Below, piece by piece: positions 1 through 8,770 of a stretch of DNA of 64,000 nt (positions within the stretch are counted from its first letter, which is position 1; each line of letters begins with the position of its first letter). This DNA is from Pseudomonadota bacterium (lineage in GTDB: Bacteria; Pseudomonadota; Gammaproteobacteria; Burkholderiales; Burkholderiaceae_C). A program made the translations under genes and the position numbers. Location of the stretch: contig JAFEEF010000021.1 of NCBI GenBank assembly GCA_018241265.1, positions 1,909-65,908 of the forward strand. Reading direction: 5' to 3'. The notes below the pieces were generated by a model. That model saw only the letters and a list, made by a program, of their open reading frames with translations, was not told the DNA's origin and did no database searches.

Positions 1-372
1 GACGACGCGCACGGCCTGCTCGCGGGTCGGGGCGTGGCGGTCGAGGAACTGCTGGGAGCTGAGGTGGCTGCTGGTGCGGCCGGACATGAGGGCTGCGGTG
101 AGCGCGTCCAACGCGTCCTTGTTGCGCAGCTTCAGCGCCACGGCGATGTGGATGCGCTCGGTCTCGGCCAAGGCGCCGCGGTCGCTGGCGATGGCGTAGG
201 CCAGCGTGTGGGCCCGGGTCTGCGTGGCGACCCAGGAGCGCACCGGGGCGGGGGCGGCGGCGGTGGCGGGCTTGTCCTGGGCCGGACCTTGGGCGACGGA
301 CCCGAAGGCCGCCATGCACAGCGCCGCCGCGCAGGCGAGCCTCAAGGCTTGATGCTTTGCGGTTGATCTCAC
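1..372 (-). CDS. S53 (sedolisin/kumamolisin-type) serine protease, N-terminal part only
   Basis: Only the first 124 codons lie in the window; the frame is open to base 1. A GTG start at 372 has a GGAG about 9 bases upstream and opens a typical signal peptide: basic N-terminus, hydrophobic run ACAAALCMAAFGS, then VAQ. After a Pro/Ala-rich linker the sequence reads RIHIAVALKLRNKDALDAL and then SSHLSSQQFLDRHAPT. That is the pattern of the pro-kumamolisin activation domain, which begins secreted S53 proteases; the catalytic domain would lie beyond the edge. Inference: a secreted acid-type endopeptidase zymogen. The family call rests on the propeptide only, because no Ser-Glu-Asp catalytic residue is visible. 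Confidence 0.72.
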   Translation of the reverse strand, partial: MRSTAKHQALRLACAAALCMAAFGSVAQGPAQDKPATAAAPAPVRSWVATQTRAHTLAYAIASDRGALAETERIHIAVALKLRNKDALDALTAALMSGRTSSHLSSQQFLDRHAPTREQAVRVV

Positions 373-821
373 GGAAGGGGGACTCCATTGGGTTGGTTTC
401 GGCTCGCTCGCGGTAGCGGGCGGCCAGCTCGACAGCCGTCGCAAGGCAAGCGTCGATCGTGTCGAACGCGGCCATCGAGGGCTGTGCACCGGCTCTCGCT
501 CGGCTGCCTCGATGGGCATGCTTCTCGGTGCGAGGGCGATTGTGGTCGCGCCTCCGCGCATCGCGATACGAAAGTTCCCGAAGGCCGCCGCCCATGACGG
601 TCGACCGTTACGTATCGGCTTGCCGGTGGCGCTGCAGCGGCCACGAATCGGCCGACATCGCAAGCGGACAAGCCCTGCGCGACGTGATCGAAGTCCGCGC
701 CGACCGGCTCGCTGAAGGGCCGCCGCGCACCGCAGGCCGGCTTGCCGTGCCCGGAGAGGCGGCGCTGCACCACCGTGGCCGGCTGCAGCGGCTTACCCTT
801 GTTACCGGCGACGCGGCGGGC
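373..821. other. Intergenic region without a recognisable gene
   Basis: 449 bases between the start of the S53 protease and the stop of the DUF2007 gene. Open frames exist on both strands but look like chance frames in GC-rich DNA: Arg/Pro-rich, with no domain pattern. The one visible structure is a pair of interleaved inverted repeats: CCATCGAGG (472-480) with CCTCGATGG (507-515), and GCACCG (486-491) with CGGTGC (526-531). They cross one another, as the stems of a pseudoknot would. The region presumably contains the protease promoter, but I could not pick out a convincing -35/-10 pair. Confidence 0.5.
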
Positions 822-1133
822 TCACCCCGGCGTCGGCATCGTCGTGCCGCAGTTCCAGCACTGCTCGAACGGCCCGTCGATCAGCTCGTGGCAATGCGGG
901 CAGCGCCAACGTCTGTGCAATGGATGGCGCAGCTCCTGCAGCAGGGTGCGCGCGTGCTCGAGCTGGTCGGCATCCTGCACCCACAGCTCGGGCAGGGTCT
1001 GGTCGACCGGCACTTCGCCGGCGATGCTGCTGGCGTATTGGCGCTGCACGGTCGTCGGCACGCCGGCCTGGTTGAGCAGATCGGCCCAGAGCGTGGCGAG
1101 GGCGAGGTTGGGGGCAGTGGTGAGGCGCTTCAT
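822..1133 (-). CDS. DUF2007-family protein with C-terminal zinc ribbon
   Basis: A 103-residue protein. The first 70 or so residues (MKRLTTAPNLALATLWADLL, then ELPELW-like PELWVQDAD) match the DUF2007 'putative signal transducing protein' pattern. The C-terminus carries two CxxC knuckles, CPHC and CWNC, forming a zinc ribbon. The frame continues upstream without a stop, but the ATG at 1133 is chosen because the family begins exactly with this MKRL..APN motif. It is divergent from the quinone oxidoreductase gene, with 100 bases between start codons. Its function is unknown; the ribbon suggests a small zinc-binding adaptor or regulator. Confidence 0.8.
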   Translation of the reverse strand: MKRLTTAPNLALATLWADLLNQAGVPTTVQRQYASSIAGEVPVDQTLPELWVQDADQLEHARTLLQELRHPLHRRWRCPHCHELIDGPFEQCWNCGTTMPTPG

Positions 1134-1233
1134 GACGACAGGGGGCGGCGTGCAGCCGCGCATCGATGCTGGCACGATAGCGGCCCCGGGCGCGACGCGC
1201 CACATCCGACACCCGCACCACGGAGACGCCACG

Positions 1234-2232
1234 ATGACCGCAACCACCAGCAGCCCGACGATACGCATCGACAAGCCGGGCGGCGCCGAGGAGATGAAGC
1301 TCGTCGACCTGCCGATAGGCGAACCCGGCCCGGGCGAGATCCGCATCCGCCACCATGCCTGCGGTCTCAACTTCATCGATGTCTATCAGCGTACCGGCCT
1401 CTATCCGTTTCCGATGCCGTTGACGCTGGGCATGGAAGCCGCCGGCGAGATCGAGGCGGTCGGCGCCGGCGTCACGCACCTGAAAGCGGGCGACCGCGCG
1501 GCCTATTGCAGCGGGCCGCCGGGCTCGTATGCGCTGGCGCGCGTGATGCCGGCGAAGAACGTCGTGAAGCTGCCCGATTCGATCGCCTACGACACCGCCG
1601 CGGCGATGATGCTGAAGGGCCTGACCGCGCAATACCTGCTGAAGAAGACCTTGCCGCAGGGCGGCCTGCAGGCCGGCGACTTCGTCGTCTTTCACGCCGC
1701 TGCCGGCGGTGTCGGGCTGATCGCCTGCCAGTGGGCCAGGGCGCTCGGCTACCGGCTCATCGGCACGGCCGGCTCGGACGAGAAGTGTGCGCTGGCGCGC
1801 GAGCATGGCGCGGCGCACACGATCAACTACCGCACCGAAGACTTCGTCGCGCGCGTCAAGGAGATCACCGGCGGGCAGGGCGTGAAGGTGGTCTACGACT
1901 CCGTCGGCAAGGACACCTTCGAGCGCTCGCTCGATTGCCTGAAGCCGTTCGGCCTGATGGCGTGCTTCGGCAGCTCGTCGGGGCCGGTGCCGCCGTTCAA
2001 CGTGGGGACGCTCGCGGCCAAGGGCTCGCTCTACCTCACGCGCGCGACCTTGTTCTCGCACTTGTCTTCGCAGGAAGCGACCGATGCGATGGCCGCGGAC
2101 CTGTTCGACGTCGTCGGCTCGGGCAAGGTCAGGATCCGCATCGACCAGCGCTATCCGCTCGCCGAAGCGGCGCAGGCGCACCGTGACCTCGAGGCGCGCA
2201 AGACGACCGGCTGCACGATCCTGGTCCCGTGA
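1234..2232 (+). CDS. NADPH:quinone oxidoreductase, zinc-independent MDR family (Qor-like)
   Basis: 332 residues, the usual length for the Qor branch of the medium-chain dehydrogenase/reductase superfamily. The N-terminal GroES-like domain contains the NFIDVYQRTGLYP motif typical of quinone reductases. The Rossmann motif AAAGGVGLIACQWA follows at about residue 165, and the C-terminus has the AQAHRDLEARKTTG signature. The Cys/His ligands of zinc-dependent alcohol dehydrogenases are absent. Family knowledge predicts NADPH-dependent one-electron reduction of quinones or reduction of alpha,beta-enones in the cytoplasm. The ATG at 1234 has GGAG upstream. Its TGA overlaps the start of the GST-like gene, so the two are probably co-translated as an electrophile/quinone detoxification pair. 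Confidence 0.88.
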   Translation: MTATTSSPTIRIDKPGGAEEMKLVDLPIGEPGPGEIRIRHHACGLNFIDVYQRTGLYPFPMPLTLGMEAAGEIEAVGAGVTHLKAGDRAAYCSGPPGSYALARVMPAKNVVKLPDSIAYDTAAAMMLKGLTAQYLLKKTLPQGGLQAGDFVVFHAAAGGVGLIACQWARALGYRLIGTAGSDEKCALAREHGAAHTINYRTEDFVARVKEITGGQGVKVVYDSVGKDTFERSLDCLKPFGLMACFGSSSGPVPPFNVGTLAAKGSLYLTRATLFSHLSSQEATDAMAADLFDVVGSGKVRIRIDQRYPLAEAAQAHRDLEARKTTGCTILVP

Positions 2233-2867
2233 TGTACACGCTCTACGGCAGCCGCGGTTCGGGCTCGGCCGCGGTCGAGGCGGCGCTGGTCGTCGCCGGC
2301 GTGCCTTGGCAGGGCGTCGAGGCCGCATCATGGGAGGCGTCGGAAGGGCTGGAGGCGCTGAAGCGCATCAACCCGCTGGCGCAGATCCCGACCTTGGTAT
2401 CCCCCGGCGGCGACGTGCTGACCGAGAGCGCCGCGATCCTGATCGCGCTCGGCCTCGCGCATCCCGAGTCGGGCCTGCTGTCAACCGATGCTGCCGCGCG
2501 CGACCGCTCGGTCCGCGGTCTGGTCTACATCGCCGCCAACTGCTATGCGGCGATCGGCGTGATCGACTATCCGGAACGGTGGTGCACGAGCGATGACAAG
2601 GCCGTGCTGGACATGGTGCGCAAGGGGACGCGGCAGCGCTTGCACGAGCTGTGGGAGCGCTTTGCCGACCAGTTTCCCGCCGCGCCGTGGCTCGGCGGCG
2701 AGCGGCTCGGTGCGCTCGATCTGCTGGCGTCGGTGGTGTCGCGCTGGAGCGGCACGCGGCCGCATCTTGCCGCGGCTCGGCCCGACTTCCACGCGCTGCT
2801 GCAGCGGATCGATCACGCGCCTTCGGTGGCGGCCGTGTTCGACCGGCACTGGCCGCCGCGAGGCTAA
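2232..2867 (+). CDS. Glutathione S-transferase-like protein
   Basis: 211 residues from the ATG at 2232 (TGATG overlap with the preceding stop); a GTG one codon upstream at 2229 is equally in frame. The N-terminal thioredoxin-like half shows [18 protein letters not shown] and the cis-proline segment [10 protein letters not shown] followed by LTESAAIL, which binds the glutathione gamma-glutamyl group. The C-terminal half is all-helical with the [11 protein letters not shown] signature. It probably conjugates or reduces electrophiles with glutathione; the substrate is unknown. The coding end overlaps that of lspA by 4 bases on the opposite strand, so there is no room for a terminator between the convergent genes. 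Confidence 0.8.
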   Translation: MYTLYGSRGSGSAAVEAALVVAGVPWQGVEAASWEASEGLEALKRINPLAQIPTLVSPGGDVLTESAAILIALGLAHPESGLLSTDAAARDRSVRGLVYIAANCYAAIGVIDYPERWCTSDDKAVLDMVRKGTRQRLHELWERFADQFPAAPWLGGERLGALDLLASVVSRWSGTRPHLAAARPDFHALLQRIDHAPSVAAVFDRHWPPRG

Positions 2868-3355
2868 CCGCGCCGCACCCGCCGCAGCTCGTCGAGGATC
2901 AGCAGCACCGCGCCGACCGTGATCGCGCTGTCGGCGGCGTTGAACGCCGGGAAGTACGAACTGCCCCAGTGCACCTGGAGGAAGTCGACCACGTAGCCGT
3001 GGATCAGCCGGTCGATCACGTTGCCGAGCGCGCCGCCGAGGATGAACGAGAGCGCCAGGCAGAACAGCTTCTGTCCGCTGTGACGGCGCAGCATCCAGAC
3101 GATGAAGATCGCCGCGGCACCGCCGAGGCCGACGAAGAACCAGCGCTGCCAGCCGGTCGCGCCGGCGAGGAACGAGAACGCGGCGCCGCGGTTGTGGGCG
3201 CGCACGATGTCGAAGAACGCCGTCACCGTATGGATGCCGTTCGGCTCGAACAGGCCGAGGATCAGGGTCTTCGTGAGCTGGTCGAGCAGGATCACGATCA
3301 GCGCGACGCCCAGCCAGGGCAGCAGCGAACCGCTGCCGGTCTTCTTGGTGGCCAT
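2864..3355 (-). CDS. lspA: Lipoprotein signal peptidase (signal peptidase II)
   Basis: 163 residues with four hydrophobic segments. All family signatures are present: LLDQLTK near residue 25, [10 protein letters not shown] near 54-63, [10 protein letters not shown] with catalytic Asp115, VVDF at 122-125, and FNAADS with catalytic Asp142. The enzyme is an inner-membrane aspartic protease that cleaves prolipoprotein signal peptides ahead of the diacylglyceryl cysteine. It lies directly downstream of ileS on the same strand, the standard proteobacterial order, with a 117-base gap that contains a repeat also found behind an acyl-CoA dehydrogenase gene. Several lipoproteins encoded in this window are candidate substrates. 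Confidence 0.97.
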   Translation of the reverse strand: MATKKTGSGSLLPWLGVALIVILLDQLTKTLILGLFEPNGIHTVTAFFDIVRAHNRGAAFSFLAGATGWQRWFFVGLGGAAAIFIVWMLRRHSGQKLFCLALSFILGGALGNVIDRLIHGYVVDFLQVHWGSSYFPAFNAADSAITVGAVLLILDELRRVRRG

Positions 3356-3420
3356 GAGATGAGGCAGTGCGGGTTCAGAACCTGTGAACTAAATACACGA
3401 CTCGGAACGCTCAGCAGGTT

Positions 3421-3478
3421 CTGAGCGACTCGCCTGCGCTGCGCAATTTCATAGGCGCCTCGCTCCGGCGACTCAGGC
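3421..3478 (-). repeat. Dispersed hairpin repeat, copy 1 (overlaps ileS stop codon)
   Basis: A block shared with 38691-38751. The core at 3431-3457 matches 38704-38730 at 25 of 27 positions by eye. Both copies begin (minus strand) with GCCTGAGTC, in which TGA is the stop codon of the upstream gene, and both are framed by CTGAG and CTCAG arms about 45 bases apart. In the middle lies ATGAAA followed by TTGCGCAGCGCAGGCGA (CTGCG... in the other copy). It sits between ileS and lspA, so it could be a terminator, an RNA-processing hairpin or a small REP-like element. Confidence 0.6.
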
Positions 3479-6352
3479 CACGGTGCGGACTTCGCCGCTG
3501 CCGTAGAGGTTGCTGGTGCAGCGGCCGCAGATGGTCGGATGCGCCGCATCGACGCCGAGGTCGGTGCGGTAGTGCCAGCAGCGCTCGCACTTGGTCGCGC
3601 TGCTCGCCGCCACCGTCACGCTCTCGGCGCTCGGATCGGGCAACGGCTCGAGCAGGCGCGCGGCCGACACGATCAGCACGTACTTCAGCTCCTCGCCCAG
3701 GGTCGCGAGCAGCGCGTGGTCCGCTTCGGGCAGCGCGAGCTCGACGTTGGCCTGCAGCGACGAGCCGACCTTGCCCTCGGCGCGCAGGTCTTCAACGAAG
3801 CGGTTGACGACGCTGCGCACCTCGCGGATGCGCTGCCACTTGGCGAGCAGCGCATCGTCGGTCCAGGTGCCGACGTCGGCGTAGGTCTCGATGAAGATCG
3901 AGGTCTGCTTCTCCGGAGCCAGCACCTTCCATGCTTCCTCGGCGGTGAAGCTCAGGAACGGCGCCATCCAGCGCAGCATCGCATGGGCGAGCTGCCACAG
4001 CGCGGTCTGTGCGCTGCGCCGCGCGAGCGACTTCGGTGCGGTCGTGTAGAGCCGGTCCTTCAGCACGTCGAGGTAGAACGCACCGAGGTCTTCCGAGCAG
4101 AACACCTGCAGCTTGGCGACCACCGGATGGAACTCGTAGCGCTCGTAGTGCGCCAGCACCTCGCGCTGGAACGCCGCGGCGCGCGCCAGCATCCAGCGGT
4201 CGATCTCCAGCATGCCGGCATGCGGCACCGCATCGGCCGCGTGATCGAAGTCGCTGGTGTTGGCGAGCAGGAAGCGCAACGTGTTGCGGATGCGCCGATA
4301 CGAGTCGACGACGCGAGCGAGGATCTTGTCGTCGATCGCGAGGTCGCTCGAATAGTCGGTCGCGGCGCACCACAGCCGCAGGATCTCGCCGCCGTACTTC
4401 TGCGCCGAGTCCTTCAGCGTCATGTAGTTGCCGAGGCTCTTGCTCATCTTGCGCCCCGAGCCGTCGACCGTGAAGCCGTGCGTCAGGAGGCCGCGGTACG
4501 GCGCATGGCCTTCGACCGCGCAGGCGATCAGCAGCGACGAGTGGAACCAGCCGCGGTGCTGGTCGTGGCCTTCGAGGTAGAGATCGGCCTCCGGGCCGTT
4601 CTCGGTGGTGACGGCGGGATGCGAGCCGCGCAGCACGTGCGCGAAGGTCGAGCCCGAGTCGAACCAGACATCGAGGATGTCGTTGCTCTTCGCGTAGTCG
4701 CGCCCGTCCTCGGCGCCGAGCACGTCCTCGGCCGTCAGGCGCGACCACGCTTCGACGCCGCCTTCCTCGATGATGGCGGCGGCGCGGTCGATCAGCGCGA
4801 GCGTGTCGGGATGCAGCTCGCCGGTCACCTTGTGCAGGAAGAACGGCAGCGGCACGCCCCAGCTCCGTTGCCGGCTGATGCACCAGTCGGGCCGGTGCGC
4901 GATCATGTCGTGCAGCCGCGCGCGGCCGTTCTCCGGATAGAAGCTCGTCCGGCCGATCGCGTCGAGCGCGGTCTCGCGCAGGGTCCGCGACGCCGGGTCG
5001 GTCGCGAACACGCCGGTGCCTTGGTCCATGCGGATGAACCATTGCGCGGCGGCGCGGTAGATCACCGGCGACTTGTGGCGCCAGCAGTGCGGATAGCTGT
5101 GCGTGAGCTTGCCGCTCGCGAGCAGCCGGTCGGCCTGGCGCAGACGGTCGGCCACCGCGGCATTCGCCTTCCAGATGTTCATGCCGCCGAACAGCGGCAA
5201 CCGGTCCTCGTAGTGGCCGTTGCCCTGCACCGGGTTCAGGATGTCGTCGACCGCCAGGCCGTGCTCGCGGCAGGAGTTGTAGTCCTCGATGCCGTAGGCC
5301 GGTGCCGAGTGGACGATGCCGGTGCCGTCGGTCGCGGTCGCGTAGTCGGCCAGGTAGACCGGCGACAGCCGGTCGTAGCCCGGATCGAGCGCGGCGAGCG
5401 GATGGCGGAACTGCAGCCCGCCGAGCGCCTTGCCCTGCGTCGTCGCGATCACCGTGCCTTCGAGGCCGTAGCGCTGCAGGCAGGCCTCGACCAGCGCGCC
5501 GGCGAGGATCAGCAGGCCGCGTTCGGTGTCGACCAGCGCGTATTCGAGGTCGGGGTTGACGTTGAGCGCCTGGTTCGCCGGGATCGTCCACGCGGTCGTC
5601 GTCCAGATGACGATGAAGGCTTCCTTCGCGAGCGACGGCAGGCCGAACGCCTGCGCGAGTTGGGCGGGCTCGGCAGCCGGGAACGCGACGTCGACCGTCT
5701 GCGACTGCCGGTCGGCGTATTCGATCTCGAGCTCGGCGAGCGACGACCGGCAGTCGAAGCACCAGTACACCGGCTTCAGGCCGCGGTAGACGAAGCCGCG
5801 CTCGATGACGCGCTTGAGGACGCGGATCTCGCCGGCCTCGTTGCCGTAGTCCATCGTCAGGTACGGATGGTCCCAGTCGCCGAGCACGCCGAGCCGCTTG
5901 AAGTCCGCCATCTGCTGCGCGATCTGCTCGGTCGCGTAGGCGCGGCTCTTGGCCTGCATGTCGGCGCGGCTGAGGTTGCGGCCGTAGGTCTTCTCGACCT
6001 GGTTCTCGATCGGCAGGCCGTGGCAGTCCCAGCCCGGCGTGTAGCGCGCGTCGAAGCCGGCGAGCTGGCGCGCCTTGACGATCATGTCCTTCAGGATCTT
6101 GTTGGCGCCGTGGCCGACGTGGAGCTGGCCGTTGGCGTACGGCGGGCCGTCGTGCAGCACGAAGAGCGGACGGCCGTGGCGCGCGTCGCGCAGCTGCTTG
6201 TAGACGCCTTCGTCGCTCCATTGCTGGACCCAGCCCGGCTCGCGCTTGGGCAGGTCGCCGCGCATCGGGAACGGCGTGTCGGGCAGGTTCAGCGTCGCGC
6301 GGTAGTCGGCGGCGTCGCTGGACGCGGGGGTGGGAGTGGTCGTCGAGGCCAT
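3473..6352 (-). CDS. ileS: Isoleucyl-tRNA synthetase
   Basis: 959 residues, normal for bacterial class Ia IleRS, which charges tRNA-Ile in the cytoplasm. The HIGH-type ATP motif is HVGH at residues 78-81, preceded by [10 protein letters not shown]. The editing (CP1) domain is present, with [15 protein letters not shown]. The second ATP motif is [11 protein letters not shown] near residue 640. The C-terminal zinc finger has CERCWHY and CGRC. The start ATG at 6352 gives a short Thr/Ser/Ala-rich N-terminal extension before [14 protein letters not shown]. The gene precedes lspA, and ribF lies upstream on the same strand, so this is the conserved ribF-ileS-lspA neighbourhood with two extra genes inserted. 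The stop codon is embedded in a dispersed repeat. Confidence 0.98.
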   Translation of the reverse strand: MASTTTPTPASSDAADYRATLNLPDTPFPMRGDLPKREPGWVQQWSDEGVYKQLRDARHGRPLFVLHDGPPYANGQLHVGHGANKILKDMIVKARQLAGFDARYTPGWDCHGLPIENQVEKTYGRNLSRADMQAKSRAYATEQIAQQMADFKRLGVLGDWDHPYLTMDYGNEAGEIRVLKRVIERGFVYRGLKPVYWCFDCRSSLAELEIEYADRQSQTVDVAFPAAEPAQLAQAFGLPSLAKEAFIVIWTTTAWTIPANQALNVNPDLEYALVDTERGLLILAGALVEACLQRYGLEGTVIATTQGKALGGLQFRHPLAALDPGYDRLSPVYLADYATATDGTGIVHSAPAYGIEDYNSCREHGLAVDDILNPVQGNGHYEDRLPLFGGMNIWKANAAVADRLRQADRLLASGKLTHSYPHCWRHKSPVIYRAAAQWFIRMDQGTGVFATDPASRTLRETALDAIGRTSFYPENGRARLHDMIAHRPDWCISRQRSWGVPLPFFLHKVTGELHPDTLALIDRAAAIIEEGGVEAWSRLTAEDVLGAEDGRDYAKSNDILDVWFDSGSTFAHVLRGSHPAVTTENGPEADLYLEGHDQHRGWFHSSLLIACAVEGHAPYRGLLTHGFTVDGSGRKMSKSLGNYMTLKDSAQKYGGEILRLWCAATDYSSDLAIDDKILARVVDSYRRIRNTLRFLLANTSDFDHAADAVPHAGMLEIDRWMLARAAAFQREVLAHYERYEFHPVVAKLQVFCSEDLGAFYLDVLKDRLYTTAPKSLARRSAQTALWQLAHAMLRWMAPFLSFTAEEAWKVLAPEKQTSIFIETYADVGTWTDDALLAKWQRIREVRSVVNRFVEDLRAEGKVGSSLQANVELALPEADHALLATLGEELKYVLIVSAARLLEPLPDPSAESVTVAASSATKCERCWHYRTDLGVDAAHPTICGRCTSNLYGSGEVRTVA

Positions 6353-6623
6353 GGTGATCGGTGCGGACGAGGTCGGATCGAAACGTGCACGTCGTGCCTG
6401 CGGCGCGGGTCGGTCCGCGGGTCAGGCCGGGTCTCCGCCGGCGGCGGAGCGTGCGCTGGGATAGGGCGGGCGCTGCGCGGGCAGCGCTAAATTCGATCGC
6501 GCGTCGTCTGCCGACGCGTGCGGTGGTGCAGCGATGCCGGGTCGCGCAGGAAGGGGTGCGAGGTCTTCACCGGCGTGATTTTATGCCGGGCGCGGCGGCA
6601 CGCGCCTCGCAGGGCCGCAACCG

Positions 6624-7195
6624 TCAGGCGCCAGGCGGCGCGCCGTAGGTCGCCGCTTCGGTCCAGCCGAGTGCGGCCATGTCCGCGACCCGGTAGGGCG
6701 CGTCGCTCGGCATCAGGAACTCGTCGAGCTGCGGCGGCTCGACCGCGGTCGACGACAGCATCGCATGGGCCTGGCCGCGATGGTGGATCTGGTGCATGAA
6801 CAGGTGCGACAGCACGTGCGCGGCGAGATCGTGCTGCACCTTGCCGTTGCCGCGGTCCATCGCGATCTCGGCGGCACAGCCGGCGGCGTCGAGGCGATCG
6901 CACCAGGCGATCAGGCGCTCGTCGCTGGTCCGCTGGCGCGCCGCCAGCGTGGCGACGTCGTCGGCCGGCTCGAAGCGGCCGTACTCGGCCGGCAGGGCGG
7001 GGTCGGCATGCAGCGAGCCGATGTAGTACTCGTCGACCGCCAGCAGGTGGTTCAGGGTTGCGGCGAGGCTCGGGAAGAAACTCGTGCGCGGCGCATGGAT
7101 GCATCGCGCGTCAGGTCCGCCATCGCGGTGTGCAGCCGATGGTTCGCCAGGCGGTTGGCGCGTGCCTGGATGCGGAGGATCGTGGGCAGGTCCAT
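6624..7195 (-). pseudogene. DinB-family protein, broken by an apparent frameshift
   Basis: The region encodes a complete DinB/YfiT-like protein only if one frame change is allowed. From the ATG at 7195 the first frame reads MDLPTILRIQARANRLANHR and runs to LTRDA. The rest of the protein (HAPRTSFFPSLAATLNHLL, then HHRGQAHAMLSS, to the stop at 6624) is in another frame. The switch falls near 7099 and is cured by adding one base. DinB proteins are small four-helix metal-binding thiol-transferase-like proteins, and the HHRGQ segment carries typical histidine ligands. It is either a recent pseudogene or a sequencing error, since both halves look well conserved and nothing else is degraded. Confidence 0.75.
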
Positions 7196-7251
7196 GGCGG
7201 CGCAGCATACGTCGCCAGCGACGCACGCAGCGGCAAGGCCTGCCTGTGTCG

Positions 7252-7650
7252 TCAGTCTTCTTCTTCAGGCGGCGCGACGACCTCGACCTTCAGCCGGTCC
7301 GGGTCTTCGCAAAAGAGCGCGTAGTAGCCCGGCCCGCCTGCATACGGATAGCGGTCGGCGTACAGCGTCGTGTAACCGGCGCCCGCAACCCATTGCGCCA
7401 GCTCGTCGACCTGGGCGCGCGATGCCGCGTGAAAGGCGAGATGGTTCAACCCGATGCGACGGCGGTGGTAGCCCGCAGCGAGATGTTCGGCCGGCGCCTG
7501 CACGAAGCAGAGGTAGGCGTCGCCGTGCAAGTACGACACGCCTTCGGACCAGCGCTGCGATTCGTGGTAGCCCAGGCGCTGCAGCAGCGGCGTCCAGAAG
7601 GCGAGCGAACGCGCGAGGTCGGAGACGTAGAGCTCGACGTGGTGCAGCAT
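7252..7650 (-). CDS. VOC-superfamily (glyoxalase-like) protein
   Basis: 132 residues built of two beta-alpha-beta-beta-beta modules. It opens with MLHHVELYVSDLARSLAFW, the classic VOC start with a metal-ligand histidine. A second module has IGLNHLAFHAASRAQVDEL, and the C-terminus reads GGPGYYALFCEDPDRLKVEV, ending with the usual glutamate ligand. Members are metal-dependent isomerases, dioxygenases or resistance proteins, or have no known activity, and nothing here fixes the substrate. It lies 15 bases downstream of ribF on the same strand and probably shares its transcript. Confidence 0.82.
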   Translation of the reverse strand: MLHHVELYVSDLARSLAFWTPLLQRLGYHESQRWSEGVSYLHGDAYLCFVQAPAEHLAAGYHRRRIGLNHLAFHAASRAQVDELAQWVAGAGYTTLYADRYPYAGGPGYYALFCEDPDRLKVEVVAPPEEED

Positions 7651-7665
7651 GTGCGTCCTCGCGAC

Positions 7666-8709
7666 TCAATGCTCCTCGTCGCGCGCTGCCGTCTCGACGG
7701 ACTTGCCGCCCCGCCGCTCGCTCCACCAGGCCCGCGCCCGCGCCGTATCCGCCGCAATCCCCGCCTGCAACGCCTCCAGGCTCGGATAGCGCAACTCGTC
7801 GTGCAGCTTCTCGAGCAGCTCGACGCGCACGACCCGGCCATAGGCGCCTTCCGGGCCGAGCGCCGCGGGCCATTCGAGGCAATGCGTCTCGAGCAGCACG
7901 CGGCCGGCGTTGACGTCGTTCGGGTTCAGCGACGGCCGCACGCCCAGATTCGCGACGCCAGGCAGCGGCGCATCCGCGAGACCATGCACCTGCACGACGA
8001 AGATGCCGCTGGCCGCCGGCTTCCAGTGCTTGAAGCGCAGGTTCAACGTGCGGAAGCCGTCGCCGCGCCCGGGCGCCGACGCGCCGAGCTCGCGCCCCAG
8101 ATGACGGCCGTGCACCACATGGCCGCTGATCGCATACGGCCGGCCGAGCAGGGTCGCGACGCCCGCCATGTCGCCGCGCGCCAGCGCATCGCGCACGGCC
8201 GAGCTCGAGACGCGCAGCCCGCGCACTTCGTAGCTGTTCATGCGCGCGACGTCGAAGCCGGCCGCCGGCCCGGCCGCATCGAGCATCGCGTAGTCGCCGG
8301 CGCGCTTGGCGCCGAAGCGGAAGTCGTCGCCGACCAGCACGTAGCGTGCGCCCAGGCCGCACGCCAGCGCGTCGTCGATGAAGGCCTGCGGCGTCTGCGC
8401 CGCGAAGCGCGCATCGAAGCGCAGCACCACGGTCTGGTCGATGCCGCAGGCGGCCAGCTCGCTCAGCTTGTCGCGCAAGGTTGCGACGCGCGCCGGCGCG
8501 AGCTCGGGCTTGCAGGCGAGGGCCGCGAAGTAGTCGCGCGGATGCGGTTCGAACGTGACGACGCACGAAGGAAGCCGGCGATGCCGCGCCTCCGAGCGCA
8601 GCAGCGCCAGCATGGCCTGATGGCCGCGATGCACGCCGTCGAAGTTGCCGATGGTCAGCGCGCACGCCCGCGCGATGCCTGGATGATGGAAGCCGCGGAA
8701 GACCTGCAT
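7666..8709 (-). CDS. ribF: Bifunctional riboflavin kinase / FAD synthetase
   Basis: 347 residues, matching prokaryotic RibF. The N-terminal nucleotidyltransferase domain has TIGNFDGVHRGHQAML (about residues 19-34) and the VGDDFRFG motif. The C-terminal flavokinase domain has the ATLLGRPYAISGHVVHGRHL stretch and GVANLGVRPSLN. It converts riboflavin to FMN and FMN to FAD. The ATG at 8709 gives MQVFRGFHH, the usual family start; the open frame extends upstream but with chance sequence. It is the head gene of the ribF-VOC-dinB-ileS-lspA series on this strand. Confidence 0.96.
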   Translation of the reverse strand: MQVFRGFHHPGIARACALTIGNFDGVHRGHQAMLALLRSEARHRRLPSCVVTFEPHPRDYFAALACKPELAPARVATLRDKLSELAACGIDQTVVLRFDARFAAQTPQAFIDDALACGLGARYVLVGDDFRFGAKRAGDYAMLDAAGPAAGFDVARMNSYEVRGLRVSSSAVRDALARGDMAGVATLLGRPYAISGHVVHGRHLGRELGASAPGRGDGFRTLNLRFKHWKPAASGIFVVQVHGLADAPLPGVANLGVRPSLNPNDVNAGRVLLETHCLEWPAALGPEGAYGRVVRVELLEKLHDELRYPSLEALQAGIAADTARARAWWSERRGGKSVETAARDEEH

Positions 8710-8770
8710 GCGGCCGATTATCGCGAGGCCGATCGTCGCGAGGCGTGGGGTGCCGGAGCGGACGGCGCCG

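Noticed and set aside
369..773. A 134-codon minus-strand frame in the first intergenic region
   Set aside because: No ribosome-binding site or family pattern, and composition like a random GC-rich frame; left as non-coding.
3539..6490. A 983-codon open frame on the plus strand opposite ileS
   Set aside because: Its translation is Arg/Val/Ala-rich with no domain pattern and it exactly shadows the codon structure of ileS; long antisense frames are expected at this G/C content.
6578..6583. TAAAAT on the minus strand as an ileS promoter
   Set aside because: The -10-like hexamer is there, but no acceptable -35 lies 16-18 bases upstream, so I did not list it as a promoter.
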